64,000 nt of DNA, taken from assembly GCF_029784135.1 (NCBI RefSeq), contig NC_073746.1, positions 106,678,161-106,742,160 on the forward strand. The letters run 5' to 3'. Of the stretch, positions 9,938 to 23,690 are shown in pieces. The translations under genes were made by a program, and so were the position numbers. Each line of letters opens with the position of its first letter. Position 1 is the stretch's first letter. The notes beneath the pieces were generated by a model, which made no database searches, was not told where the DNA came from, and saw only the letters and a list, made by a program, of their open reading frames with translations. The DNA is from Toxorhynchites rutilus septentrionalis (taxonomy: Eukaryota > Arthropoda > Insecta > Diptera > Culicidae).

Positions 9938-12194
9938 CTGCCAGGATATCATAAATTTCAAATCCGGGTCGCCCGAGGATAAAAGCAATTCATTGAAGAA
10001 TGTAAAATGTGTGGGAGTTGGGGTGGATGAGGAAAAAAAAAGAATTGATGGAAGTAAAAAAACGTAACGGCAAAAGGAAATTACCTTCTTCGCTCTCTAT
10101 CTATCGGTAGCTCTTTCTCTCTTTCGTCGAGCAAACCACTACCAAACAAATAACACGCCGCACCCTCCCAGGTGGAAAAGTTATTTTCCACCAAAGTTTG
10201 TGTGTGCGTGTGATTGGAGGGTGGTCGTGGTTGCGAGGGGGGCGGGTATTTGCGAGAAGAGTCTGACTACGATCCTTAGAGGAAATCGCAATTTTAAATC
10301 ATCCACCTGTACGATCCGAAAGAAACTCGCTTACCCATTTTTCCGCCCGAATGGATCTTCGATTAATCCATGCGATAGGTGACGAGAAAGAGGAGGAAGG
10401 TTTTGCTCTTAAAATGTGTCAGGTGTTAACTATGGGAGGCGAAACGTAGTGGCGGAGGCGGGGAAAAACAAACACCACAAGATATAATATATCTTATCCT
10501 GCAATGAAGTGAAAATTCGAATTTCTTGCATTCCTCTTGACTGTTTATTGCTTTTGCTTCTGTAGATGGGGAAGGAAGACTATGTTCGAGTTGCTTGCAG
10601 TGGTACCAAATGTATCGATTGTTGAGTAAACAGAACCTGAGTTTCAAAGTGACATCAGTGCGATATTTGGAGTGGAATAGAAATGTTAAACTCACAAAAA
10701 ACATAATTTTCTCATAACTTATTGCGAGAATTGTTCAGTAGAAGAAGAATAAATGTGCATGTGTAATCTCTTTTTATATAAAACACACTTATACTAATTA
10801 TCCAGTAGGGAAAAGTAATAAAAATTAAAAGGCAATTTATCTATAAAAATAATTGCAAAAAAAGTAATTTCACGTTGCTAGAAATACACTTCCATTGTAG
10901 GGATGAAAGAACTAATCTTTGAAGGTTGTGTGTGCGATAATATAAATTACATCAGCAGGAGTATATTCTTATCATTTCTTGATGAGTCAGAACGAAACAG
11001 AACTGCAAAGATATATGAAAAACTCGTATCTCGAATGAGATACGATAACGATAGAATTGAAGGTAAATACAATTTGGGAGGATGACTTGTATATAGTATA
11101 AGCCGCATAAGACTTTCTATTACTAACTAACAATTGGTTTTGTGATTATTCACGAGCAACGAAAGAATAATTGGTTTATGGTACAAACGTCCGCCATGAT
11201 TACATGCAAAGCATCAATAGAAGACTTTTGTTAAATGAGTTCGGCAGATGCTGTGAAGCGAAACAATGTTCCACTTGTACCCTTGTCCTGTTCGTTATTT
11301 TTTTCTGATCACGCTTGATTGAATGCACCTTAAATTGGTTCACGAATCCTGATGTCGTTTGAAGTTTGTTCGAAATACGAATACTGGACCGGAGAAGAAG
11401 AGTAGGGAAATATCGCAACATATGCTCCGCCTCCAGGGTAAGTTTAAGATGAAATTCATTTATGATATGTATTGTAAGAGGGGAATAAGCTGCTAAGTTT
11501 TAAGTAAAAACACACAAACAAAAAAGTTCAAGATATGTATTCCATTTTCGCTTCAGCCAGCGAGCAACCAACAACCGAGCATAGAGGTTTTTCTTGACGC
11601 GAAGTCAGAGAGTGGAATCGTTCCAAAGGGTCGATAGATTATTGTCAAAATAAAAAATAAGAGAGTTTGGAGAGTGTTTGTATGTTATTGAACTACACGT
11701 AACCATTATCCATCAACAAAATTTGCTCCGATAAAGTGTTCCTCCCAGGTTCCATGGTTCCACAACACCTGCATTTCACACTGTAATTCATTGCCAAATC
11801 AACCGACTGCTGTAAATTCACAAATAGTATTTGAGAGGAAATGTTTAGAGTTGTTGAACTCAAGATTTTCTTCAAAGTAAGAATTATTATTAAATTATTA
11901 GGTAATGCACCATTTTTTATTCATCAATCATTATAACAATTTAAGAAAAAAAAATGTCTCAAGTTACTCATTAAAATTGAATAAATAAATAAATAAAAAC
12001 AAAATAAGGTTGGGTTACTCAGTGTAAATATTTTAAGGTGTGAAAGAGGGTTATATTTAATGCAGAAATCGTTCTATGCTTATGGTCAAATGAATGAATG
12101 ATGATAAATTCAGGTGTACCGTATGCGTGATAATGTTTGCACCATTGAGAATTGTCAAAATTCCAAAAAAAAAATGTTTTCGTTTTTTATTTAT
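9938..12194. other. Unannotated sequence
   Basis: A/T-rich with short pyrimidine tracts (about 10085-10135). Open frames are short and unconvincing. No repeat with a second copy in the window was noticed. Confidence 0.35.
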
Positions 12195-13404
12195 TCAAAA
12201 GGGGGAGGTTTCTGATAGTCTTAAACTGTGTTGACCATCGTTCGAATTTCCACTTGCTGCAATTACGGCCTCTACACGCTTCCGAAACGCACAGCAGGTC
12301 CTAATATTGTAGCCTGGATTTATTTTTCTCCTGGTACGAGTCAATGTTTGTCTGAGGCTTGCTGTATTCGAGTTGCGTTTAGAACGGGCCTTGGCTTTCA
12401 TGAGTAATCCAGCGGACCAACATCGGGACGGATGACGGCTACATATCCGTCGCCCAGAACGGCATTAGTTTCTGCAACTACATCTAAACTAGCGTTGTCA
12501 GAAAACATTTCATCTTCGGCAGAAACAATGCCTTTTCGTGTCCTAAAGCGTCAAATGAGCAAATAAAATCATCTGTCTCAAAAGCTTTAAAATGTTTGTA
12601 TGTATGCGCAGGTATCTCTTACTTTTTTCTTTTTTCATATCTTTTGGGATTGTACCAAAAAAAGTCCATACAATGACAACGGGGATCGAACCAAGTCCAG
12701 ATGGAATACAAAGCTGTTTAACACGACCACACTATCCACATAACTGCTGGTGCTGTTGCATAAATGCATGATAATATTACACCTCATTATAAAATAGAGG
12801 TGGAAAGTGTTTTCTAAGAGTAAAATGGAGAGTATAAAGAAGATCTATATCCATCTCGGTCTGGGCCGTGTATTTGGCAAACTATACGAAAAGCTTATTT
12901 GTAATGTTTTTCCTGTTCCGCTCGCTCAAATTGATATCATATTTAAATAGCATATATATAATATTATACAAATGACATACAAGAATGGGGAGTAGTTCAT
13001 TTTCTGTTTTTTAGGCTCATTTAATGGAATAAATCGAGATGCCAAAACATGTGCTAAAAATTAATTTTGGGTGTACTTCAGTATGCGGTTTGAGGTGTGG
13101 GACGGAGCCATCTTGTTGAAATACAACGTTTGACGTAGGACCGTACTGCTCTTAAATCCACGGAAGAACATACGTACCTAAAGTCCCGATGAAGACCTCC
13201 GTGTTCCCTTTGTCGCCTTCTGGAATGAACACCGGGTTCATGCTTTTGCCATCGGAAGGCATCAATCCAAACACCATAATGCTTGGTCAGATACACGTTT
13301 CTATGCCCATCGGTCACGTCTTTTAGTGGAAAAGAACTAATATATCGATTGGTTCTGTGATTTGATACGGGATCGACGGTAAACATGATCGGGCCGGTGA
13401 ACAA
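12195..13404 (-). pseudogene. IS630/Tc1/mariner transposase remnant, interrupted
   Basis: Two blocks read in the same direction. The 5' block (about 13050-13404) contains GLMPSDGKSMNPVFIPEGD and VLPWI, then FQQDGSVPHLKPH, the pattern around the second catalytic Asp of DD41D/maT-like mariner relatives. The 3' block (12195-12430) reads PLDYS, then MKAKARSKRNSNTASLRQTL, a typical C-terminal helix segment after the third catalytic residue. Between them about 600 bp (12430-13030) lack similarity, so an insertion or heavy decay separates the halves. Several frameshifts are needed. Terminal inverted repeats were not found. Confidence 0.65.
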
Positions 13405-13464
13405 AATTACCGGAGGAAGTTTTGTTTTCTTACATCGCTCGACTGCGAAAAAAACTAGAAGTGG

Positions 13465-13779
13465 CTTATAACCGATGATATAACCGCAAGGTAGACGTAG
13501 GACTATCGCTGGCTCTGTAATGATTTGTTTGAAATTGCATCTTAATCAATTCTCAATTAATTAATGAATAGCAACAACGAAGTGTACAGTCTATCCAAGC
13601 TCAAGCTCAATTACGGCTCTAAGACCCTTCTCACGGTGCACCGGGATTATCCCATGGCGATTGAAACGTTTTTTGCGACATTTGCGCGTGCGACAAATCA
13701 AGAATACGCTGCCACTTCGTCATGGTGTCAAACTAAGGAAATCGGTTTCTTTTACTCGCAGCTTATTATGATATGAATC
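13465..13779 (-). mobile_element. GACGTAG-family 3' portion
   Basis: The minus-strand 3' end is recognised by a GTCCTACGTC near 13500 (complement GACGTAGGAC) followed by TTGCGGTTATATC and a degenerate hairpin. The next ~80 bp (AATGATTTGTTTGAAATTGC) match the equivalent part of the member ending near 34968. A SINE is inserted at 13791. Sequence beyond the SINE (14275-14345) includes a histone-type stem-loop and may belong to the same element. The 5' palindrome was not found. Confidence 0.55.
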
Positions 13780-13790
13780 ATAGCTTACGT

Positions 13791-14263
13791 AGGGGGTCTC
13801 CGTAGCCACATTGGTTGCGCGTTCGCTTAGTAAGCGATCGATCGTGACTTCAAAACTCAGGACCCTCATTGACCATCTTTGTGTTGTTACAGAATAGCTA
13901 CGTCCACGCAACAATAATCAGCGATGGAGATCGATCCACGGTCGAAATTAGATCGATTCATCCATACAACTGCTCTGCTCTGCAAGACAGATCGGGTTGC
14001 TGTTCTATAAATAGCTCAACAATGATCAATCAACTTTCTCCGCTGTCCGGTGGTCTAACTGGATAATGGAAGAAAAATACAATACAGAATACTCTTACGC
14101 CTAAATGGCTACTGTGTAAATGTACCATATGCAATGGTATAGAAGGAATACTGGCGAATGGCAACTGTGTAATGTAATGTGCTATAATTATAGATATGAT
14201 AACCATGTGACCTGTACACGATTAAAATTCGGCTCTGTTACAGCTAAAATGGGATAAAAAAAA
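13791..14263 (+). mobile_element. tRNA-derived SINE
   Basis: The head resembles a tRNA: an A-box-like region (GTAGCCACATTGG), a possible anticodon arm (TTCGCTTAGTAAGCGA) and a B-box-like AGTTCAAAACTC (here with one change). A ~350-bp body follows and the copy ends ...GTAACAG region... GGGATAAAAAAA. It is flanked by an 11-bp perfect target duplication, ATAGCTTACGT (13780-13790 and 14264-14274). Two related copies lie at 33216-33713 and 60073-60558 on the minus strand. Reverse transcription by a partner LINE is the expected mechanism. Confidence 0.88.
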
Positions 14264-14327
14264 ATAGCTTACGTGGAAGGAACCTTTTTTTTACGATGGT
14301 GGTAACTCATTAGAAAAACGTTTGGGT

Positions 14328-14343
14328 GGCCCTGAAAAGCGCA
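14328..14343 (-). terminator. Histone-type 3' stem-loop relic
   Basis: The minus-strand sequence GCGCTTTTCAGGGCC matches the stem-loop found after the H2A relics at 7795 and 58082, with one extra mismatch at the stem base. No histone coding sequence is recognised next to it. It lies immediately downstream of the SINE insertion. Confidence 0.5.
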
Positions 14344-14703
14344 TCTAAAAAATTACTTAGTTTAATCATTTTCAAAACCCATTTCCTAACATAGAGTCTG
14401 TTCAGTTATCAAATAGATTTCTGATTCCAACTCCATATTTTAGACTAGGCATTCTCTCTATGTTCTTGGTAAACTTAGAATTAATGTCTTTTTTTATGGG
14501 ACATAAAAGGATGATATAAAAGGATTTCTAGGAACTTCCTGAGACTTGTTTTCTTGTCGATATTGTTCAACCAATATATTATATAATAATGTATTCCCGA
14601 AACGTTCATAAGATTGTGGAAAATAACCATCAGCCACCGATTAGTTTAAAGTTTACAGTTTACAATTCTTCCACGAGAGCAATTCTTTCAGAAGTGCTGC
14701 GCA

Positions 14704-16017
<1,314 letters not shown>

Positions 16018-19000
16018 GTAATAGATATAAATATTGTCAAACATATTAAAAGTGCACAGCAGAAGAAGGCTGCCGAATTTTGAGGAACGATTGGATAAAA
16101 GTAATACTTGAAATACAGGCAAATATTGAGGTTTTATATGATCGTGGAACTTACAAGGTATAAAAAAATTAAATTGGTTTATTTCCACTCACCAAAGCGG
16201 GATCCCATGTTTTTAGAAAAAAATTATGGCCACAGCAAATCCTACAATTTATTCGCTTTGACAAAATAACTAAAAAAGTAGAGGCCTACAAACAAATAAA
16301 TTCGCCTCGGTTTCAGAAATATGGGACATCTTCATTGAAAATAGTCAGGCTTGCTATCGACTAAAATAGAACAGTTGATGATTTCCGTCATAGGCCAGGT
16401 GCAGGTTTACATTGTATATGCCAATTGTATGGAAAGAATTGTTGTTCCAATTCGCAGAACAGTTTTTTACCGAATACAAAGCAGCAAGACAGAAAAAAAC
16501 ACTCAAAGATCAACTGCAAAATTATCAGATATAAACCATTCTGACAAACGCAAAATTTGTTAAATACGACTTTGTTGCAACTATAAAACAAAAATACAAA
16601 TGGTTATGATAAAAAATGTCAAAAGTATGCTTGCGGAAGATTTACACATAAAAAGATTTCCATTTTTCTTTGTACAAATAATAATGCATATTTTTTTCCC
16701 GAGTGAAATATTTTTTTTCATTGTTGATACGCACTAATATCTTGTCATATAACTGTAAACAATATAAAATGTATTGAAAATTAATTCAAAACCAACTTCT
16801 TTACATATTATTTATTCTTTCGCAAAGCAGCCATTTTGACTACTTTTGGGCAATCTTGGTATATATAAAGTTTCACTCTTTCTAGTGTTAAGCAATATGA
16901 AATAATGTTGCCAGACCTGAGAAGGTAGCCGAGAGATCTCTTCTAAAATCAGTAAGACCGGAAATGTATACCGTTATTCATCGCGCATATTCTCTATCGA
17001 ACTGCAATTGCGGCGTTATTTTTGGAGAGACTGGTAAAGTAACCAAGATCACTTCTCTAGGACCAACCGGATCAGCGATATATTCCGGAATACAATAATT
17101 TACCACTCTATGGCTTTGAATATTTATTTCCGATAGATTGACAAATATTGACATGTAAATCCCCTTTGAAGAAGTTTCTACGCTTCAGTGAAATGACCTA
17201 CACTATAATTCAACTGTTGAAAACTGTGATAATCTACTCAATTTTTTTATTCTAACAAGAGCAATCTAATGTTTATTCTGGATCACAATGTCTAATTCTT
17301 CCTAAAAACGCTTCCAATGGTTATGAATTCAATAAAATCCTTCATTCATTTTGAAATCAGCACGGAATAGCTTCAATTACCAGTCAATTAGTGCAGCTAC
17401 ACATCATATATCCTAGCAACTTTGCCCCTACTTCACAAATACTTCATGGCATGAGCAAAAAAGTAGTGATTCAAATAATGATAGAGAAAACCAAGATGGA
17501 GTTTGGAGGAGGGAGAGATACTTTGACAAAAACTTCCACTAGTGAGTTTGCTCTGCTGCTTTTCCTAAGATATTCCTCGAAGAGTACTGTGCCCAACATC
17601 TAAATGAAATGGTTGAAACGAACTCATTTACATAATACCAACCGAAATGAAGTAACCCAAAAGAAGAAAATCATTCCTTGGCACGTCCGAAAATGGCATC
17701 TGACAGAAACGAAGAGAATGAGTGGGCGGTGGTGGCTCTCGTCTTGTGGGAGGTGAAAATGGCCCTTTGGAAGGATCAATCATCAAGCTCACTTCCGCAG
17801 ACTTTGGATCCTCTCTGGGTAAGGTGTTTCGATCCGGAGAATCCGAAGGATTTAGCTACGAATGATGGAGGCATTCAGGTGTGAACACCGACCGAGCGGC
17901 GGAAGGGGAATAAGTTCGAATAATCTGCACTTCTCGAAACTTGGTAGAATCTGGGGGGAGGTGCGAGTGCGGGTGCGAAAGGTGCGAAAGATAAAGTTAT
18001 CCCAGTTTTCATTAGACTGGCTGGCCGTGATTTATGCATGGCAAGGGATAGGAGTTTTATTATTCGTTGTGTTTCTTGGGCAGGGGCCGGATCTTCAGAT
18101 ATAAATCAGGTGAGTAATGGGATTGGCCGGAACACGGTCGGCTTTGCTTCGTCGATGATAAGAACTTGTAAATGACACTACAAGCATAATCCTTCTGGAA
18201 GCGAGATCGGTACGATAGCCGGAACAAAACGAGGGCGAAGGAATGTATTTCCAATGTTGCGAGAAATGTGTTCATTATAATCATACACAATGGTAAACGT
18301 CTTATTGAAGGTTTTTTTTTGGAATGGGTACAATATTGTCAAATGCTATTTATGGGGATGAGTGTATAGTAGACGATATTTCGGTACATTATGTCGATGA
18401 TTTGGAAAACGAACAAAAAAAAAAACTCAAATGGAATCAATCGAACAGCAACCCTGTTAAAGTGAATCATAGTGCAGAAAAATGCCAAACTGCGGATACT
18501 GAAATTCATTCAACATTCAAGCTCGGTAACCGAACCAAATGGTGCGCAATATTTTATTGCTCGTTCAATTTCCCGAAAGTTATTGTTTTTATTCATAACG
18601 ATGCTCATATACATATCGAATGAGAAGTTAAGGCTTCGTTTTTCACGTTCTGATTTTTCGCTCTCTCTTTCAGTCGCTTTTCCACCCACCCTCCCCATCC
18701 TTTGGGAAAGTATCAAACACATGCCCTCCAAACTTGAGTATCTGATTCAGCAGACTGTTACGGTATGATTTATATTCGAGAAAAACACTCGAAGTCACTC
18801 ATTCGTTCGAGGAGGGGGAGTCGGGCGGAAAGCGGATCGGGCGGTGCCCATTCTCGAGGTGCCCTAAGGTGAGGTGGCCATATGCACTTGATAGGAAGCT
18901 CACATTCGCCAGAGTGTATCATTTTTCAGAAACAACAAACTCCGGAGAAGCGTTCAGAAGCAGTGGGCGCATAGCTCTTCGCCAGAAACCTTGCTCATAT

Positions 19001-21304
19001 TTCAGCCAGTGCCAAACGACAGCGACGAAAGCTAACTCTGGTATAAGTATGTATGGGCATGTGTGTGTGTATGTGTGCTTGTGTAACATGAGTATAAAAT
19101 TTTGATAACACTTATTCACAATAGCAATTGGAGTTTTTGTTTTATTTTCAATCTGCATCACTTGTGAATGCTCGGAGAAATATAAGCACTGGGGAGAGAG
19201 ACAGCTGCCCAACGACCGGAAATTGTGAAATTTATGTTTCAATTTATGATGCGTTAGAAGTTGCTACACAACGATGAACATAAAACGACTTCTGCTTTAT
19301 TCCAACATATGCTTCATCAGACACTGCATTGTCCTCGTGCACATCAATCGATGGATCGTTATGACTTAGGGCAATATGTTACAGACGGAGTTTTGCATAC
19401 CCATACTTATTGTTCGGACAGGAAATGTATTTTTCGAGGTAAATTTTGAAGTTCAATTGTGGAAATGTAAATGTATTCATTACAAAGTTAGCCAGAGACG
19501 TAGAATCGAAATACGATCTGGATGCTCAATTTCAATTAAAGTAATTTAACATAAATTTCAATATCGGTAATTTCCAATAAATATGTATGCTAATCCCGGG
19601 ACGAGGACAATCGACAAAATGCAAATTTCGTTCGATCACCGTTATGTCATGAAGTCACCCATTATAATCCCCGGCATTACCATAACGATTATCTTCGTCA
19701 TCATCTTCATCGCAATCATCGTCAACTCCGCAGTAATCTTCGTTACGGACTGCGAGAAAATAAATCTCGCCTTACGATTATTATTAACAAATGATTTTCC
19801 TCGTCGTTCCGCAGACTGATTTCGATTTACAGCATTCTCCATGGTGCTATGGCCGTTGCGCATTCGAAAGTCCAGGCTCGCCATCCCTCGGTTGTTCCCC
19901 GGAAGAGGGGACGCAAATTTGATAAAACAATAGGATTACAGCCTTCGTCTGTCCCCTCGACCAATCGTTCCCTTCGGACGTTATAGTATTTAGTTAAAAT
20001 AATGCCACCGCTTTCAGCAGTGTTCTCTTGTCGAAAGCGTTTAAGTGTTTATCACCAGTAATAAGTCGGTATTGTGGTGGGATTTATGAATTGATTTCAA
20101 TGGCATTGTGAGTCTCAACCGTAAGTTTGTGGTGTGTCTGTCAATCGTAAAAAAGTGGCCTCTTAACATGATTTGAAACTACCGAGCATATATGCAATGC
20201 TGGTAAATCGTAAATCTTTACATTGTGCCTGACGCAGGAGCCTGAACATTTGATTTGGGTAGTCTATACACTTTGTCACTTTACCTTAATCAGTCAAATC
20301 GCAGAAAGAATACACTGAAAGGCGCTTGAGAATGTCGTCTTGCTTTCTCATTGAACAAGTTTCGGTGCCGCCGAAAAAATATATATTTAAAATATTTAAA
20401 TTTATTTTTCTCGAAAACACATTTTTTTTAATTCTCAAAAAAATATATATGAATAGCCTTACAATTTACAACAAGTCGTCCATACAATGGAAGATGGGAA
20501 AAAGTTTTTCTAACAACAACATTTTCATGTTTCTCTGAAAAAATTACGACTAATCCTAAGGGGCTGTCCACATACCACGTGGACAGAAAAAACACGATTT
20601 TAGATTCCCCCTCTCCCTCCGTGGACAAGCGAGGACATTTTCATACCTCTATCCCCTTTTGTCCACGTGGACATTTTTCCTTTTTTAATTAAAATAATTA
20701 AGGAAATAACCGAATTGCGCCTAAATTCCATTTGAGTTTACTTCATTTCAAATTTTACTAACTGTACCCTGTTGTACCAGCTTTGCTGTGGCTCATTTTT
20801 GTGGTACGGCAGAGAAATGATTAGCATAACAAAGCACATGTTTCATTTAATTTTGAAATACTGAGTTAACAATATTTTTTTGTTTTTTAATTATCAGTTA
20901 AGATATGCAGGCTATCTAGTTTGCCAACACGGAAACTCGATATGTACAGTTGACCAGGTGAGGAACAATCCGCATCTGATTCTGAACTACACAACTTCTT
21001 GAGATTTACTGATTGTGACTGTAAACGCCAATCGGATAAAAATAAATGGATTTAAAATCATTTCCAAATACAGTTTAAGTATAGGATTTTTTCAACACTT
21101 GCAATAAAATGTGTTGATATCACATAGAATACATAGATACTATAATGTTAATTTAAGTTTACCGCTTTAATTCAAAAGTGTACTTATTCCACCTGGAAAT
21201 CCACTAACATCTTCGCTAGTAATAATCCAATTAAGGGGGTATTCTAGTCTAGAGACACGAATTTCGGACGTTTTTTCGAGCTCCGTATAAATAAAACGAA
21301 TAAT
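16018..21304. other. Unannotated sequence
   Basis: No supported gene. It contains a CATCAT-rich stretch (about 19650-19740) that gives a spurious hydrophobic open frame, a GT-rich tract near 19055-19085, and a short repeat with CCACGTGGAC at 20575-20680 (listed separately). The rest looks like ordinary A/T-rich noncoding DNA. Confidence 0.4.
20562..20685. repeat. Dispersed CACGTGGAC repeat, copy 1
   Basis: Starts GGGGCTGTCCACATACCACG, continues with a C/T-rich block and CCGTGGACAAGC, and ends near TCCACGTGGAC. A related segment in the same orientation is at 26634-26700 (TCCACGTGGACA, CCGTGGATAAG). It may be a MITE end, but full inverted termini were not resolved. Confidence 0.45.
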
Positions 21305-22327
21305 AAAGGGTGTGTCACATCAAATTGCATCACGGAAAAAACGCTGTAGAAATTTAATTTTTAGGAATTATATCTTTAGCTTTTGCTTATAATCAGATAA
21401 GAGTGTATAGATCACGTTGGCCATGCTCGGTCCGGGATGTTGCCAATAAGCTGAATTTGTCAAGTTCATTCGTCCAGCGGACCAAGCAGCGGGAGGGCCT
21501 GCGTACATACAAGGTTCAGAAGGCTCCTAACCGCGACGAAAGACAAAACATGGTGGGGAAGACGCGAGCCCGGAAGCTGTACACCGAAATGTTGACGAAG
21601 CCGCATTGCCTGGTAATGGACGACGAAACCTACGTCAAAGCCGACTTTCGTCAGCTGCCGGGCCTGTTGTTCTTCTCCGCAGAGGACAAATTCAGCGTTC
21701 CGGAGGAGATTCGCAAGCAGAAACTATCCAAGTTTGCCAAAAAGTACATGGTGTGGCAAGCGATCTGCTCTTGCGGAAAGCGGAGCGCCCCCTTCGTGAT
21801 GACCGGCACGGTAAACGGCCAGGTTTACCTTAAGGAGTGCCTACAGAAGCGCTTACTACCACTATTGAAGCAGCACGAGGGCCCGACCATCTTCTGGCCG
21901 GATCTCACTTCGTGCCACTATTCAAAGGACGTGTTGGAGTGGTACGAAGCCAACGGGGTCACCTTCGTGCCAAAGGAAATGAACCCGCCCAACGCGCCGG
22001 AGCTTCGCCCAATAGAGAAATATTGGGCGATTATGAAGCAGGCCCTCCGGAAGAACCCGAAAGTTGTCAAATCGGAGGCGGACTTCAAGAGAAAATGGAT
22101 TTCTGTTCAAAAAAAAACTACAACCTGACGTTGTACAGAACCTTATGGACGGGGTAAAGAGGAAGGTGCGAGCATACGGGCTTGGGCTCGAAGTATGAAT
22201 AAAAAGAAAATGCCAAAAGTTGTTTAACAGTTTTTATTTTACTGTCTAAAATTTTCAAAAGGATCGGTCTACTGGGCGAATTTCTACAGCGTTTTTTTCG
22301 TGATGCAATTTGATGAGACACACCCTT
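21305..22327 (+). mobile_element. DD37E (ITmD37E-type) Tc1/mariner element
   Basis: Inverted terminal repeats begin AAGGGTGTGTCACATCAAAT at the left and are mirrored at the right (ATTTGATGAGACACACCCTT). The inverted similarity continues for ~50 bp through CGCTGTAGAAATT. It is flanked by TA (21303-21304 and 22328-22329). The element is 1023 bp and carries one transposase reading frame lacking its N terminus, so the 5' side is internally deleted. Confidence 0.92.
21403..22198 (+). pseudogene. DD37E transposase, N-terminally truncated and frameshifted
   Basis: The 241-codon frame holds part of the HTH region (SVRDVANKLNLSSSFVQRT) and all three catalytic acidic residues: Asp in LVMDDETY, Asp in FWPDLTSCHYS and Glu in LRPIEKYW. 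I count 37 residues between the second Asp and the Glu, which defines the DD37E group. The first HTH part is missing. Near 22109-22117 a run of nine A shifts the frame: the normal C-terminal sequence (VQNLMDGVKRKVRAYGLGL) continues in another frame and stops at 22196-22198. Apart from this single-base shift the gene is well preserved, so the insertion is fairly young or the shift is a homopolymer base-call error. Confidence 0.9.
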
Positions 22328-22679
22328 TATTTGTACTATCCATTACATCATTATTTATTCATCTATATTTTAACAATAAAACAAAAATTGAACGGAGAAA
22401 AAATATTCATCGAGAGAATAGTTAAGAGCTGATGAAGCGAGGGCGATCAAAAAATGTTGTGCCATGGCGTACACGATTCCAGCCCTTCTGGTTGTCTGAA
22501 ACAAAAAAAATCGAACAGATTCTGAATCAGTAAAAATGCCGCTATTGCATGAAACTCGGACAAGTCAAAAACATCTTTTTTGACAAAATGGCGGCCGTTT
22601 AAAAACAAAATGCGGTTTAAAACGTTTTTTCTTACGTGTCCCGATTTTTAAAAATAGTCCAAATTAGAAAAAATGGGTG

Positions 22680-22700
22680 GGTTATATCTATGATATAACC
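22680..22700 (-). other. 3' terminal hairpin, perfectly paired
   Basis: GGTTATATC / loop ATA or TAT by strand / GATATAACC: nine of nine pairs. It is the best-preserved version of the family's terminal hairpin and the reference for comparing compensatory changes. Confidence 0.8.
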
Positions 22701-23229
22701 GCAAGGTTGACGTGGAACTACCTTAGCTTAGCAATCATTCGTTTGTATTGATTAAATTCTTGATTGAATGAAACAGTTTCCAAATTCAATTGAGTTCAAT
22801 ATATTTGCTCTGTGAGTGAAAAAAAGTGAACAAATGCCATGTAAAGTCAATTCATTTATTGTGATTGATTGTTCTTCGTTACAAGTAAATTTAATGACGG
22901 ACCTTTTACGTTTAGTATGATGACTAGAACAAAATATATGTACGGAAGAGTTATCAAACGTTTGATGAACCTTTCAGCCTAAGGCTGAAAATCTTTCCAA
23001 TAAAGACAAAAAAAAAAAAATCAAACGATTATTTTATTTTACATTTCCCTCTGAAGTTTACATCCCAAAAGTGTACATACTTCTCGAATCTCGAATTTGC
23101 TTGAAACTGGGAAGTTCATTCGCTTCTAGTGTCTGCACGATTCTCCCAGGTTCCTAAGTTTAGAAGATCATGTTAGGACAGACATATTCCACTCTGCACA
23201 AAGGCAAGCGAGGACAAAAGTACACGCAG

Positions 23230-23690
23230 TTTGCATTTATTTGCAGAGCCGATTTCCCCAGAAACCTCGGTTTTGAAGTCTGTGTTAGGGAAACACATTT
23301 CAATCGGAACAAAAATACCCCCGATTTGTATGAATTCGCAATGCCGATTTCCCCACGCTCCATGGATTTGAAGTCTGTGTTAGGGAAACACATTCCAGTC
23401 GGAACAAAAATACCCCCGACTTGCATGAGTTTGAAATACCGATTTCTCCAGGCACCTTAGTTTAGAAATCTCTATTAGGGAACACATTTCGGTGGGAACA
23501 AAAGCTCCCCCTACTTTCGTGTGTTTGCAATGCCGATTTCGCTGCTTGGTTTTAAAGTCTGTGTTAGGGAACATTTTTCGATGAGAACAAAAGTTCCCCT
23601 ACTTTCATGTATTTGCAATGCCGATTTCCCCAAGGCTGCTTGGTTTTGATGGCTGTGTTAGGGAAACCGTAAATCGGGCCAATCAAAACG
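23230..23690. repeat. ~94-bp tandem repeat array
   Basis: About five imperfect units share GCCGATTTCCCCA, GTCTGTGTTAGGGAAACAC and GGAACAAAAATACCCCC. Diverged single units on the opposite strand occur inside the member at 30.0-31.0 kb and near 34230. The repeat is therefore characteristic of this element family. Confidence 0.8.

Noticed and set aside
13126..13142. GACGTAGGAC inside the decayed transposase
   Set aside because: No hairpin or other family sequence is adjacent, so a chance match to the GACGTAG motif is more likely than an element end.
13800..13875. A tRNA gene
   Set aside because: The tRNA-like boxes belong to the SINE head. The cloverleaf is incomplete and the sequence is repeated at 60.5 kb within a SINE with target duplications.
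19583..19819. Possible small membrane protein (long Ile/Val stretch)
   Set aside because: The hydrophobic run is produced by a CAT/ATC-rich simple sequence; there is no initiation or homology evidence.
23170..23690. CRISPR-like array
   Set aside because: The repeats are ~94 bp, diverged and contiguous with no unique spacers. This is a eukaryotic tandem repeat in a mobile element.
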